Assembly (NCBI GenBank): GCA_944324845.1
Contig: CALUXX010000001.1
Coordinates: 1-64,000, forward strand
Direction: 5' to 3'
Origin: Candidatus Gastranaerophilales bacterium
GTDB taxonomy: Bacteria > Cyanobacteriota > Vampirovibrionia > Gastranaerophilales > Gastranaerophilaceae
Length of the DNA: 64,000 nucleotides
How positions within the stretch are numbered: the first letter of the stretch is position 1; each line of letters opens with the position of its first letter. This document shows, in pieces, positions 8,518 to 18,172 of this stretch. Below the pieces are notes generated by a model. That model did not search any database. It saw only the letters and a program-made list of their open reading frames with translations, and had not been told where the DNA came from. The position numbers and the translations under genes were made by a program.

Positions 8518-9741
8518 ATGAATATATTTGAAGAATTACAGGCGCGTGGTTTGATTGCGCAGGTAACAGATGAAAAAGAGATTAAAGACTTAATAAACAA
8601 TGGTGGTGCAAGATTTTATATAGGCTTTGATCCAACAGCTGATTCTTTGCATGTCGGACATTTTATGGCTCTTTGTCTTATGAAAAGATTGCAGATGGCG
8701 GGTAATAAACCTGTTGTTTTAATTGGTGGTGGAACAGCTTATATTGGCGATCCGTCAGGAAGAACCGATATGCGTTCAATGATGACACCTGAAACTATTA
8801 GACATAATAGCGAATGTTTTAAAAAGCAAATGGAAAAATTTATCACTTTTGGCGATGATGCTGCAATTATGGTTAACAATGCTGACTGGTTGCTCGGTTT
8901 GAATTATATTGATGTATTAAGAGATGTTGGTGCTTGTTTTTCTGTAAATAATATGTTACGTGCAGAATGTTATAAGCAAAGAATGGAAAAAGGTTTAAGT
9001 TTTCTTGAATTTAATTATATGATTATGCAGGCATACGATTTTTATCATCTTCATAATGAATATGGTTGTAATATGCAGTTTGGCGGCGATGATCAGTGGA
9101 GTAATATGCTTGCCGGATCTGATTTGATTAGAAAGAAAACAGGAAAAGATGCTTACGCAATGACTATTACTCTTTTGATGAACAGTGAAGGTAAGAAAAT
9201 GGGTAAAACCGCTAAAGGTGCCGTTTGGCTTGACCCTCAAAAAACTTCACCATTTGAATTTTATCAATATTGGAGAAATGTTGATGATGCTGATGTTATG
9301 AAATGTTTGAAAATGCTTACATTCATTCCGCTTGAAGAAATTGAAAAAATGGAACAATGGGAAGATTCAAGAATTAATGAGAAAAAAGAAATTCTTGCTT
9401 TCGAATTAACTGCTCTTGTTCATGGTGAAGATGAAGCTAATAAAGCTAAAGAATCTGCTAAAGCTTTGTTTGGTGGATGCGGTGACAGTGATAATATGCC
9501 AACAACTGAATTAACTACTGATGATTTTGTTGATGGAAAAATAAGTATTACTGAGTTAATTGTGAAATGTAAGTTCGCAGCAAGTAAAGGTGAAGCAAAA
9601 CGTCTTATAAACCAAGGCGGTATTAGTGTTAATGATAATGTTGTTTCAACTCTTGATGTGGTTTATTCACCTGAAGATATTAAAGATGGTTTAAAAATTA
9701 GAAAGGGTAAAAAACATTTCCATAAAATTATTATGAAATAA
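8518..9741 (+). CDS. tyrS: Tyrosine--tRNA ligase
   Basis: A 407-residue class I aminoacyl-tRNA synthetase that charges tRNA-Tyr. The HIGH-like signature is HVGH in PTADSLHVGHFM (about residues 40-51), the tyrosine pocket is in YDFYHL...QFGGDDQWSN, and the KMSKS loop reads KMGKT (about 222-226). A C-terminal S4 RNA-binding domain covers about residues 340-405 (KFAASKGEAKRLINQGGI). Length and motifs are normal for bacterial TyrRS. AAGGAG lies seven bases ahead of the ATG. It is probably co-transcribed with the GT41 gene and ended by the bidirectional terminator at 9774. Confidence 0.97.
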   Translation: MNIFEELQARGLIAQVTDEKEIKDLINNGGARFYIGFDPTADSLHVGHFMALCLMKRLQMAGNKPVVLIGGGTAYIGDPSGRTDMRSMMTPETIRHNSECFKKQMEKFITFGDDAAIMVNNADWLLGLNYIDVLRDVGACFSVNNMLRAECYKQRMEKGLSFLEFNYMIMQAYDFYHLHNEYGCNMQFGGDDQWSNMLAGSDLIRKKTGKDAYAMTITLLMNSEGKKMGKTAKGAVWLDPQKTSPFEFYQYWRNVDDADVMKCLKMLTFIPLEEIEKMEQWEDSRINEKKEILAFELTALVHGEDEANKAKESAKALFGGCGDSDNMPTTELTTDDFVDGKISITELIVKCKFAASKGEAKRLINQGGISVNDNVVSTLDVVYSPEDIKDGLKIRKGKKHFHKIIMK

Positions 9742-9773
9742 TTTTATAGTTAATTTTACAACTATAGCTAAAT

Positions 9774-9807
9774 AAAAAGATACAAGATTTTATCTTGTAT
9801 CTTTTTT
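9774..9807. terminator. Bidirectional intrinsic terminator
   Basis: A perfect 13-bp stem (9776-9788 / 9792-9804, TTT loop) flanked by A on the left and T on the right. It can end both tyrS (+) and the convergent permease gene (-). Confidence 0.85.
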
Positions 9808-9834
9808 AAACAATGTATTTTAAATTCTCAAAAT

Positions 9835-11385
9835 CTATTTACTTATTTTTCTACGTATTCTGCCACTTTCTTCAAGTCTTTTTTGCTTGTATCCGTAAAA
9901 GGCATAAATTAAAATTCCGATAACAAGCCATAATAAGAAATAAACAGAAGATGTTTTTAATGTTTTTAATGAGAAAGTGATAAGTATTGCACAAATTACA
10001 ATTCCTAAAATTGGGAACCAAGGACAAAGCGGAACTTTGAATGGTCTTGGAACATTTGGTGCGGTTTTTCTCAAAATAAGTACAGCAAGACAAATTATAA
10101 CAAATGATGTGAATGTTCCAAAGTTACATAAAGCTGCTGATATATTTAAATCCATAAACAATCCGCATAAAATAACTATGACACCCGAAATCCAAGTCAT
10201 AATGTGTGGAGTTCTGTATTTTTTATGAATTAATCTCCAAGATTTTGGTAAAAATCTATCACGGCTGATTGCATACAAAATTCTTGTTGTTCCTAATTGA
10301 TAAATTAATAAAACTGAAGTTAAAGCACATAAAGCTCCGATAGAAATTAAACCGGCAAACCAATTTAACCAACTTTTATGTAAATAGCTTATTGCATGAG
10401 CAATAGGAGCTTGAATATCGATATTATTTATCGGAACAATTCCGGTAAGAACAAGAGCAACGCAAACATAAAGTATTGTACAAATAACTAATGTTCCCAA
10501 AATTGCAATAGGTAAATCTCTTTGTGGATTTTCGGTTTCTTCAGCGGTTGTTGAAATTGCGTCAAAACCTATGTATGCAAAAAATATTATAAATGCACCC
10601 ATTATAACGCCTGAAGGTTCTTGAGGGAAAAATGGAGTCCACTGTTCCGGTTTTACATAAAATGCTCCAACAGCGATAAATGAAAGTATCATAAACATAT
10701 TTACACCAACCATAATACTTGCAACTCTGGTTGATTCTTTTACTCCTCTAATTAAAAGTAAAGTAAGTAATAGAACAATTCCGACAGCTGGTAAATTTAT
10801 GGCAACAGGAATATGTCCAAATAAATATGGGATTTTATCGTGAATATCCCAATGATAATTATTGCACATTGCGGAAATTGTTTTGTAATCATATCTTAAC
10901 CATATTGGAAAATTAGTTACAAAATCAGGTAAGACGTGCTTGAATCCTTTTAAAAATTGTATAAAATATCCAGTCCAAGCGCTAGCAACTGTGATGTTTC
11001 CGATTGCATATTCAAGCATTAATATCCAACCAACCATCCAGGCCATAAATTCGCCCATTGTTGCATAAGTATATGTATAAGCACTTCCGGCAACAGGTAT
11101 CATTGCTGCAATTTCAGAATAACATAGTGCAGGAAATACACAAGCTATAGCAGCTAAAACCATTGATAATACAATAGCATGACCCGCTCCGGGACTTTCA
11201 GGACTACCTGTTATTGCAGTTCCTATAATTGTGAAAATCCCTGTTCCTACAACTGCGCCAATACCAATTACGATAAGGTCAAATACATTTAGTGTTTTCT
11301 TTAATTCCGAACGTTTACTTGTTGTAAGCAAATCATCCAGTGAACGTTTTTTTAATATATTTCGGCTAATATCTTTTAAATTCAT
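9835..11385 (-). CDS. APC-superfamily amino acid permease (second paralogue)
   Basis: A 516-residue inner-membrane transporter with about 12-14 hydrophobic segments. The first helix carries the APC backbone signature GIGAVVGTGIF used for substrate binding, and FAYIGFDAISTTAEE marks TM6 of the CAT/YfnA branch (cationic or broad amino acid permeases). Substrate specificity cannot be assigned from sequence. AGGAAG precedes the ATG. It is 19 bases downstream of a close paralogue and two genes after glyQ, so it is probably the last gene of a three-gene minus-strand operon. Confidence 0.88.
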   Translation of the reverse strand: MNLKDISRNILKKRSLDDLLTTSKRSELKKTLNVFDLIVIGIGAVVGTGIFTIIGTAITGSPESPGAGHAIVLSMVLAAIACVFPALCYSEIAAMIPVAGSAYTYTYATMGEFMAWMVGWILMLEYAIGNITVASAWTGYFIQFLKGFKHVLPDFVTNFPIWLRYDYKTISAMCNNYHWDIHDKIPYLFGHIPVAINLPAVGIVLLLTLLLIRGVKESTRVASIMVGVNMFMILSFIAVGAFYVKPEQWTPFFPQEPSGVIMGAFIIFFAYIGFDAISTTAEETENPQRDLPIAILGTLVICTILYVCVALVLTGIVPINNIDIQAPIAHAISYLHKSWLNWFAGLISIGALCALTSVLLIYQLGTTRILYAISRDRFLPKSWRLIHKKYRTPHIMTWISGVIVILCGLFMDLNISAALCNFGTFTSFVIICLAVLILRKTAPNVPRPFKVPLCPWFPILGIVICAILITFSLKTLKTSSVYFLLWLVIGILIYAFYGYKQKRLEESGRIRRKISK

Positions 11386-11404
11386 CTATAAATTTTCTTC
11401 CTAT

Positions 11405-12994
11405 TTATTCACTTTGTCCGCTAATCAGTTCTTTATGAATTTTGTTTTCATTATCTCTGTTTTTGATAAATCCGTATAATATATAGATTATCGCGCCAAC
11501 ACCCAGCCATACAGGGAATAATAATGCGGAACTTCCTGCTTGCATTGATTTGTAAACCATCAAACCACCACAGCATATTATTCCAAGTGCCGGTGTTACT
11601 GGTGAAAATGGAACTTTAAATGGGCGAGGTCTATCAGGATCTGTGTGTCTTAAAATTAAAACTGCAACACAAACGATTATAAATGATGTAAATGTTCCAT
11701 AATTACATAATTCTGCTGCTACATCCAGATTTAATGTTAAAATCCCAACAACAGCCAATATCCCTACTGTCCAAGTTAAAAGAGCAGGTGTTTTAAATTT
11801 AGGGTGAATTTTTTGGAATCTTTTTGAAATAAAATGATCCCTGCTCATTGCAAACAAAATTCTTGTAGCTGCCATTTCTAAAACAAGTAATACAGAAGTT
11901 AAACCTGCTAAAGAACCTATTGATATAAAGTATGAAGCATATACAGCCCAAGATTGTCCTGTTTTTGTCATGCAATAAGCCATTGGTGCTTTCAAAAAGT
12001 CCAAAGGTACAGGTCCTGAAGTTTTTTGTATTCCTGTTAAAACTAATGCAACAAGTACATATACAACAGTAGTAATTAATAATGAACCAATAATACCTAT
12101 AGGTAAATCTTTTTGAGGATTTTTGCATTCTTCTGCTGCTGTTGCCAATGCATCAAACCCAATATAAGCAAAGAATATTAAAAATGCAGCTGACCAAATT
12201 CCGCTCATTCCATTTGGTGCAAACGGATGCCAGTTGTCAGGTGTAACAAAGAATGCTCCACCTATTATAAATAATGCAATAACTGCCATTTTAATAACAA
12301 CCATTACACTAGCCATCTTAGCTGAATCTTTTGTTCCTTTTACAAGTATTGCAGTTATTAAAAGAACAACTAATATAGCAGGTAAGTTTATACAAATAGG
12401 AACACCTAAAAATCTTGGAACATCTAATGTCGGATTATCTGCTAACATTTTCCCAACAGAAAATACGTCATTAGTAAGCCAAACAGGCGGATGAGCAAGC
12501 CAAGCCGGCAAAACTTTGTCAAATCCTGATAAGAATTGAACAAAATGATTTGACCAAGCGCAAGCAACTGCAATAAATCCAATCGCATATTCAAGCATCA
12601 ATACCCAGCCAACCATCCAAGCCGCAAATTCTCCAAGTGTTGCAAACGTATAAGTATATGCTCCGCCAGCAACAGGAATCATTGTAGCAAATTCAGAATA
12701 GCATAATGCTGAAAAAATACACGCAATAGCAGCTATTATCATTGATATTACAAGTGCAGGTCCTGCTCCGGCACTTGCTCCGTCTGCACTTCCTGCTGCT
12801 GCGATACCGACAACCGCAAAAATTCCGGATCCAATAATTGCACCAACTCCAAGAATTATCAAATCCCACACTCCAAGTGTCTTTTCTAATCCTTGTTCTT
12901 TTGCTTCTGCTAACATTTCATCAGGCGCTTTAATTTTTGTGATGTGCCTTAAAAAACTTCTCGTGAAAGTTGCTCTGTTAAATTTTTCAGCCAT
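11405..12994 (-). CDS. APC-superfamily amino acid permease (first paralogue)
   Basis: A 529-residue paralogue of the next gene downstream, similar over its whole length. Shared signatures are GVGAIIGSGIF in TM1, CYSEFATMIPVAGGAYTYT in TM3 and FAYIGFDALATAAEE in TM6. It belongs to the CAT/YfnA group of amino acid permeases in the cytoplasmic membrane. It differs by a longer charged N-terminus (about 40 residues before TM1) and a Gly/Ala-rich loop after TM1. AAGGGA precedes the ATG. It starts nine bases after the glyQ stop, so translation is probably coupled to glyQ. Confidence 0.88.
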   Translation of the reverse strand: MAEKFNRATFTRSFLRHITKIKAPDEMLAEAKEQGLEKTLGVWDLIILGVGAIIGSGIFAVVGIAAAGSADGASAGAGPALVISMIIAAIACIFSALCYSEFATMIPVAGGAYTYTFATLGEFAAWMVGWVLMLEYAIGFIAVACAWSNHFVQFLSGFDKVLPAWLAHPPVWLTNDVFSVGKMLADNPTLDVPRFLGVPICINLPAILVVLLITAILVKGTKDSAKMASVMVVIKMAVIALFIIGGAFFVTPDNWHPFAPNGMSGIWSAAFLIFFAYIGFDALATAAEECKNPQKDLPIGIIGSLLITTVVYVLVALVLTGIQKTSGPVPLDFLKAPMAYCMTKTGQSWAVYASYFISIGSLAGLTSVLLVLEMAATRILFAMSRDHFISKRFQKIHPKFKTPALLTWTVGILAVVGILTLNLDVAAELCNYGTFTSFIIVCVAVLILRHTDPDRPRPFKVPFSPVTPALGIICCGGLMVYKSMQAGSSALLFPVWLGVGAIIYILYGFIKNRDNENKIHKELISGQSE

Positions 12995-13003
12995 TTATTT
13001 CCC

Positions 13004-13882
13004 TTATTTTTTCTTACAAAGAGGAAAGCCCATTGCTTCTCTTTGTTCTACATATAACCTTGCTACAGATGATGCCATTGTTCTTACTCTGCCTATAAAA
13101 TTGTTTCTTTCGTCTTTACTGATTACACCGTGTGCGTCAAGTAAATTGAATGTGTGTGAACATTTTAGTACATAATCATAAGCAGGTAATACCAATTTGG
13201 CATTTACACAATTTTCAACTTCCTTTTGGTATAAGTCAAACATTGTAAATAGCGCTTTTGTATCAGAAACCTCAAAATTATATTTTGATTGTTCTATTTC
13301 GTTTTGAAGATAAATGTCACCATATTTTAGTTCGTTATTCCACATAATATCATATACAGATTCTTTGTTTTGCAAATACATTGCAATTCTTTCTAATCCG
13401 TATGTCAATTCTAAGGCTACAGGTTTTATTTCAAGTCCGCCAACTTGTTGGAAATATGTAAATTGTGTAATTTCCATCCCGTCAAGCCAAACTTCCCAAC
13501 CTACACCTGCTGCACCTAGTGTTGGTGATTCCCAGTTATCCTCTACAAATCTTACATCATGTTTGCTCAAGTCAATACCCATTGCTTCCAAACTTTGCAA
13601 GTATAATTCTTGTGCATTGTCTGGTGATGGTTTCAATATAACTTGAAATTGAAAATAATGTCCAAGTCTGTTTGGGTTCTCCCCATATCTTGCATCTGTC
13701 GGACGTCTGCAAGGTTCTATCATTGCAGTATTCCAAGGTTCCGGTCCCAATGCTCGTAAAAATGTCGCCGGATTCATTGTTGATGCACCTTTTTCTATAT
13801 CATAAGGTTGTTGGATTATACATCCATAATCTGACCAAAATTTTTGTAAATTTAAAACTAGTTCTTGAAAATTTAATGCCAT
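13004..13882 (-). CDS. glyQ: Glycine--tRNA ligase alpha subunit
   Basis: A 292-residue catalytic alpha subunit of the bacterial alpha2beta2 GlyRS. Diagnostic lines are the start [31 protein letters not shown], the motif-2 region [17 protein letters not shown] and [19 protein letters not shown]. It needs the beta subunit GlyS, which is not in this window, so the two subunits are unlinked or GlyS lies beyond it. It has its own promoter at 13923 and heads an operon with two amino acid permeases. The Shine-Dalgarno is weak (TTGGAA). Confidence 0.97.
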   Translation of the reverse strand: MALNFQELVLNLQKFWSDYGCIIQQPYDIEKGASTMNPATFLRALGPEPWNTAMIEPCRRPTDARYGENPNRLGHYFQFQVILKPSPDNAQELYLQSLEAMGIDLSKHDVRFVEDNWESPTLGAAGVGWEVWLDGMEITQFTYFQQVGGLEIKPVALELTYGLERIAMYLQNKESVYDIMWNNELKYGDIYLQNEIEQSKYNFEVSDTKALFTMFDLYQKEVENCVNAKLVLPAYDYVLKCSHTFNLLDAHGVISKDERNNFIGRVRTMASSVARLYVEQREAMGFPLCKKK

Positions 13883-13922
13883 AACATAATTCCAATATTG
13901 TACTATCTACACTCGTTCTTCA

Positions 13923-13951
13923 ATATTATTACTGACATAGTACAATTTCAA
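13923..13951 (-). promoter_or_regulatory. Promoter of glyQ operon
   Basis: On the minus strand TTGAAA (13946-13951), 17-base spacer, TAATAT (13923-13928). A second -35-like TTGACA sits at 14000-14005. The leader would be about 35 bases. Confidence 0.65.
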
Positions 13952-14004
13952 TGACTTTAATAAAAATATTAACATTTATAAATATATGAAATTTTACTAT
14001 GTCA
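13933..14004. repeat. 10-bp inverted repeat in glyQ upstream region
   Basis: TGACATAGTA (13933-13942) and its exact reverse complement (13995-14004) flank about 52 bases of AT-rich DNA. The inner arm lies in the spacer of the glyQ promoter and the outer arm overlaps the upstream TTGACA. It could be a pair of operator half-sites or a remnant of a duplicated promoter. Confidence 0.4.
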
Positions 14005-14018
14005 ATAAAATTTTTTGA

Positions 14019-15800
14019 TTATGCACAAACAGCTTGTTTTTTGAATTGCATTTCATAAAGCGCTTTATATGCACCGTTTTCTATTTGCAATAATTCTTCG
14101 TGTGTGCCTACTTCTGCTATTTTTCCCTGATTTATTACTACAATTTTATTGGCGTTTTGAATTGTTGATAATCTATGTGCTATAACAAATACTGTTTTAT
14201 CTTGCATCAAATTATCAATCGCTTTTTGTACGATTGCTTCAGCTTTATTATCCAATGCACTTGTTGCTTCATCTAATATAATTATTGGAGCATTTTTCAA
14301 AAAGGCTCTTGCTATTGCTACTCTTTGTTTTTGTCCGCCGGATAACAATATTCCTCTTTCTCCGATTTCTGTATTTAATCCGTCTTTTAATGTCGCAATA
14401 AAATCATCAAGATATGCCATTTTTACGGCTTGATTTATCTGTTCATCTGTTGCATTTTCATTTCCTAACAAGATATTTTCTTTGATTGTTCCAGAAAATA
14501 AAAAGTTATCTTGGAATACAACCGCTATATTGTCGCGTAATGATTCTAATGTGTAATTTCTTATATCTGTTCCATCGATTTCTATAGAACCGGATTTTAC
14601 ATCATAAAATCTTGGAAGCAAGTTTACGATTGTAGTTTTTCCGCCACCAGAATTTCCAACAAATGCTACGGTTTCACCACAATTTACTTTTAAGTTTATA
14701 TCTTTTAATACTGGAACATTTTTTACATATTCAAAATCAACTCGCTTAAATTCGATAGTTGAATGTTCTCTGCCTAATGTTTTTGCATTTTCCTTGTTTC
14801 TAATTGCAGGTACTGAATCTAATACTTCAAATATTCTTTCTATAGAGAAGAATGAGAATTGTACTGCGTTTAAGTTGTTTCCGATATTTTTAACCGGTGT
14901 GTATAAAAGAATTAATGCAGTAATAAATGATACAAAGTTTCCTGATGTAATTTGATTTGACATAATCAAATGTGACCCGTAACCTATTGCAGCTGCAATA
15001 CCAACTGATACGATAACGTGCATCATTGGGGATAACCATTGAGTTTTTTGTACCATTTTTATTCTTAAGGTAAAGATATTTTTTAAGATATTTTGGAATT
15101 TAGCGGTTTCATGTTTTGCTAAATTATATGAGGTTATTGTTTTATTTCCGTTGAATACTTCATTGTATTCTGTAATGATTGAAGCATCTGCAAATACTGT
15201 TTTTTCCATTACAGATTTAATTCTTTTTTGTAATTTTGCAACAGGTGCAAATGCACATCCTAAAACAACAACTGCAATCAAGGCAAGCTGCCAAGAATTG
15301 TAAAATAATACGCATACAAGCGAAATTGATGAGAAAATTCTTTGTGTAAATATGCTTAAATTATCTAATAATCCGCTACATGCTATATCTGCTTGGTTGT
15401 TAAATTGGAAAACAATATCGCCTGAATTTCGTTTGTCAAAAAATGATGTTGGTAATGTCAGTAATTTTTTGAACATATCAAATTTCAGACCATTTGTAAT
15501 TCTTCCGCCAACCCAAGTTGAAAGGTATGATGACATATATTTTAAGCCGCCTTGAATTGATGTAAATGCAACAATTCCAAGCGGAATATACCAAGGTGAA
15601 GTGATTGATTTTTCAACCATTACAAGATCCATATATGGTTTAAGAGCAAGAGCGATAACAGCATCAAGTGAACCTATTGGAATACATATTAGCATTGAAC
15701 ATAATGCTCTGAACCATACAGGTCTGACGTATGGCCACATTCTGCTATAGTTAACAACAAAACGTAGATTTTTAATTTTTTCTATATATTTGTTTAACAT
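14019..15800 (-). CDS. MsbA-like ABC exporter (lipid A/lipid flippase type)
   Basis: A 593-residue half-transporter with fused domains. The six-helix exporter membrane domain is at about 20-320 and the ATPase at about 345-585. Walker A is GNSGGGKTT (about 380), the signature LSGGQKQR (about 485), Walker B IIILDEATSALD (about 505) and the switch AHRLS. Architecture and length fit MsbA/LmrA-type homodimers. With LpxK and heptose enzymes elsewhere in the window, a role in lipid A-core flipping is likely but not proven, since multidrug exporters look alike. GGAGAG precedes the ATG. It is 24 bases downstream of a glycosyltransferase gene, consistent with a cell-surface glycolipid operon. Confidence 0.82.
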   Translation of the reverse strand: MLNKYIEKIKNLRFVVNYSRMWPYVRPVWFRALCSMLICIPIGSLDAVIALALKPYMDLVMVEKSITSPWYIPLGIVAFTSIQGGLKYMSSYLSTWVGGRITNGLKFDMFKKLLTLPTSFFDKRNSGDIVFQFNNQADIACSGLLDNLSIFTQRIFSSISLVCVLFYNSWQLALIAVVVLGCAFAPVAKLQKRIKSVMEKTVFADASIITEYNEVFNGNKTITSYNLAKHETAKFQNILKNIFTLRIKMVQKTQWLSPMMHVIVSVGIAAAIGYGSHLIMSNQITSGNFVSFITALILLYTPVKNIGNNLNAVQFSFFSIERIFEVLDSVPAIRNKENAKTLGREHSTIEFKRVDFEYVKNVPVLKDINLKVNCGETVAFVGNSGGGKTTIVNLLPRFYDVKSGSIEIDGTDIRNYTLESLRDNIAVVFQDNFLFSGTIKENILLGNENATDEQINQAVKMAYLDDFIATLKDGLNTEIGERGILLSGGQKQRVAIARAFLKNAPIIILDEATSALDNKAEAIVQKAIDNLMQDKTVFVIAHRLSTIQNANKIVVINQGKIAEVGTHEELLQIENGAYKALYEMQFKKQAVCA

Positions 15801-15824
15801 ATTGCTCTCTCTCCAATTATTTTT

Positions 15825-16730
15825 TTAGGGTTTATTACATAAAATTTTGCTATTTTTCGTTTTTTTTTCTGATCTTTCAAATATCGGGATTTTTGAAAAT
15901 AAAAGATGTTTTTCTGTATAGAAACTTTCTTTTATTCGGTACCAAGTAATTCCAAATAATTTGTAATCTTTTTTTACTGCCCAAAAATCTTTATCTCTAA
16001 TTTTTGCATTTTTTAATTTAAGGAAATTTAGAACATCTCTTCTTGCTTGTTCTTTATCATTTGTTTTTTCTCTGCTTTTTTTACTTAAATTAACTGTAGA
16101 TTTCGGATTTCTGAAATAGTAATAATATGTATTCGGAACAGTTGCAATTCCATTTGCATAATATACTGCCTGTGTTGTAAATAATTTGTCTTCGCAACTT
16201 ACGCCTTCAGGAAATCTAATATTATGCCTGTTTAAAAACTCTGTTCGATATAATTTGTTTGTAGGACAACCATCTTTCCATTGGTGGCAAATATCCATTT
16301 TTTTCTGTAAATCTGTTATAAATTCTTCTTTATTTAATGTGATTCTTTTTTTTGTTTTTCCGTTTCCGGTTCTAATATTTGTTGCTAATGCTAAATCTGA
16401 ATCGTATTTTTTTGAGGCATTATATAACTTTTCAAAATAATCTAAATCAACCCAATCATCTGAATCAACAAAACCAATATATTCGCCTTGAGCGATTTTT
16501 AATCCTTTATTTCTTGCTGCTCCTTGTTTTGAGTGTTCTTGATGTATTATTTTTATACGTGAATCTTTTTGTGCATATTTATTTACGATAAGCATGGTAT
16601 CATCTGTTGAACCATCATTTACGCATATTATTTCAATGTCTTGTAAAGTTTGATTTACAAGACTGTTTAAACATTTGGCTATGTAATTTTCTGTGTTAAA
16701 AATTGGTATAATTATAGATACTTTAACCAT
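15825..16730 (-). CDS. Family 2 glycosyltransferase
   Basis: A 301-residue cytoplasmic GT-A enzyme. It opens VKVSIIIPIFNTENY and has the nucleotide-binding VNDGSTDDT (38-45) and the metal-binding DSDD (89-92) in GFVDSDDWVD, followed by an acceptor-side ED (CEDKLF). It transfers a sugar from a nucleotide-sugar, probably to a surface glycan or LPS core, since it is co-directional with and 24 bases upstream of the MsbA-like exporter. The C-terminus is basic and lacks membrane helices. An AGAG Shine-Dalgarno precedes the start. Confidence 0.85.
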   Translation of the reverse strand: MVKVSIIIPIFNTENYIAKCLNSLVNQTLQDIEIICVNDGSTDDTMLIVNKYAQKDSRIKIIHQEHSKQGAARNKGLKIAQGEYIGFVDSDDWVDLDYFEKLYNASKKYDSDLALATNIRTGNGKTKKRITLNKEEFITDLQKKMDICHQWKDGCPTNKLYRTEFLNRHNIRFPEGVSCEDKLFTTQAVYYANGIATVPNTYYYYFRNPKSTVNLSKKSREKTNDKEQARRDVLNFLKLKNAKIRDKDFWAVKKDYKLFGITWYRIKESFYTEKHLLFSKIPIFERSEKKTKNSKILCNKP

Positions 16731-17059
16731 TGTTATTGCTCTCTTTGTGCTTTTACAACATTATAAAACATCTATTGTTTTTGTGTTGTTAATTATGTAT
16801 TTCCCTGTCTTTTGTGCATCCTTTATGTGATTAAAAAGTATTTAAACTCTCCACTTCTGAAATTTTAGTCTGACATTTAAAATAATGTATTTTTATTTTT
16901 CTTACGCACAGTTTTATGCTAGCACAAACAAAAATTAAATATAGCATATTATTAAAAAATCTTAGCATTTTAGCTTAAATTATTAAATTTTCTTTTGTTT
17001 TTCTTCTTAATAATATTTCAAGATATAGCAAATTATTTTTTTACAGGATTTGTATTAGC
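16731..17059. other. Divergent intergenic region, no gene seen
   Basis: 329 bases of very AT-rich DNA between the minus-strand glycosyltransferase and the plus-strand DHH gene. No open frame with a plausible ribosome site is visible, and no promoter pair is convincing on either strand. It presumably holds the promoters of both flanking genes. Confidence 0.5.
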
Positions 17060-18169
17060 ATGGATATAAGTTTTCAAGCAAAACCAATTAGTCTTAAAAC
17101 GGCTGAATATACAAAATCTCAACTTTTAAAATCTAAATTTGTTGATATAGTATGTCATTCTTCAAGTGATGAGGACACAATCGCCAGCGCAAGGGCTATG
17201 AAGTGGTTTTTAGATAAAAATAATATTCCCTCTAGAATTATTTCTGATGGCGGGATGAAGTCTTTTCTATATAAACCAGGTGATACTTTGGATCTTTCTG
17301 TTAATAGTTTACCTGAAAAATCTGCGGATACTGTTTTGTGTGTTGATTTTTCAGAATATTCAAGAGTTTCTGCTTCTCTAAAAAATTATATTGAAAATGC
17401 TAAAAATCTTTTATGTATTGATCATCATAAAGGTTCAAATCCAATACTCAAAAATCAAAATATTTATGTTGATTTAACTGCAAAGTCATGTTCCGGGATA
17501 ATTTTAAGGTTTTTTGAGGCGTTAAAATTAAAAATTCCGATGGTCGTCAAACGAACTCTTTATTGTGGCATGACAGATGATTTAAGAAAGAATAAATATT
17601 TAACTTTTTCAGATAAAAGTTTTTTACCAATAAAATCCAAAGAATTTATGGCTGATGAAAATACTAAATATTTATATACAAAAATGGAGAATGAACTTCC
17701 TCAAAAAGAACAGGAAAAAGTTATAAAACATTTAAATATTCTAACTTCATTATCAAAAGATGAAAAAGTATTTAAAGAAGATTTGCCACGAAGAATAAAA
17801 TACAATTCAAATGGAAAATTTGCTTATGTAATTATTCCTATGAATGATAAACAATGGAATTCGCTTGGAGGAGATAATAAAAGAACAAGTGCTATAATAA
17901 GTAATTTCAGAGTTTCAACGCTTGAAAACAATCCTAATATTGATTCTGTTGCGGTGTTTTATCCTAATAGCAACGGTTATAGAATAAGTATTCATTCGAA
18001 AGGTGATAACGTTTTAAAAATGTTTGAACATGTAAGAAAATTATACCCTGAGTTTTCAGGAGGTGGACATCCTGAGCGTGGAGGGGGCGGAAATTTTACG
18101 CTTGATGTTCAAAAAAGTATTGATTGGACAAATTCTATAATAAAAGGAATTGATGATTTCTATAAATGA
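17060..18169 (+). CDS. DHH-family phosphoesterase (NrnA/RecJ-like)
   Basis: A 369-residue hydrolase of the DHH/DHHA1 class (nanoRNase, pAp phosphatase or cyclic dinucleotide phosphodiesterase type). Metal ligands are readable: motif I HSSSDED (H33, D37, D39; normally HxxPDxD), motif II VDFSE (D96), motif III DHH (121-123) and the DHHA1 GGGH at about 334. Compared with NrnA the C-terminal domain has an unusually Gly-rich stretch after GGGH. Motif I lacks the usual Pro. The N-terminal 20 residues (ISFQAKPI) are extra. The ribosome site (AGGA, 11 bases upstream) is weak. It is convergent with the next gene, with three bases between stops. Confidence 0.75.
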   Translation: MDISFQAKPISLKTAEYTKSQLLKSKFVDIVCHSSSDEDTIASARAMKWFLDKNNIPSRIISDGGMKSFLYKPGDTLDLSVNSLPEKSADTVLCVDFSEYSRVSASLKNYIENAKNLLCIDHHKGSNPILKNQNIYVDLTAKSCSGIILRFFEALKLKIPMVVKRTLYCGMTDDLRKNKYLTFSDKSFLPIKSKEFMADENTKYLYTKMENELPQKEQEKVIKHLNILTSLSKDEKVFKEDLPRRIKYNSNGKFAYVIIPMNDKQWNSLGGDNKRTSAIISNFRVSTLENNPNIDSVAVFYPNSNGYRISIHSKGDNVLKMFEHVRKLYPEFSGGGHPERGGGGNFTLDVQKSIDWTNSIIKGIDDFYK

Positions 18170-18172
18170 TTT

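Noticed and set aside
17060..17095. Short motif SFQAKPI at the start of the DHH protein and FFTGKI inside the 345-residue protein as a common targeting signal.
   Set aside because: Only two weak matches, at different positions in their proteins; not enough to claim a signal.
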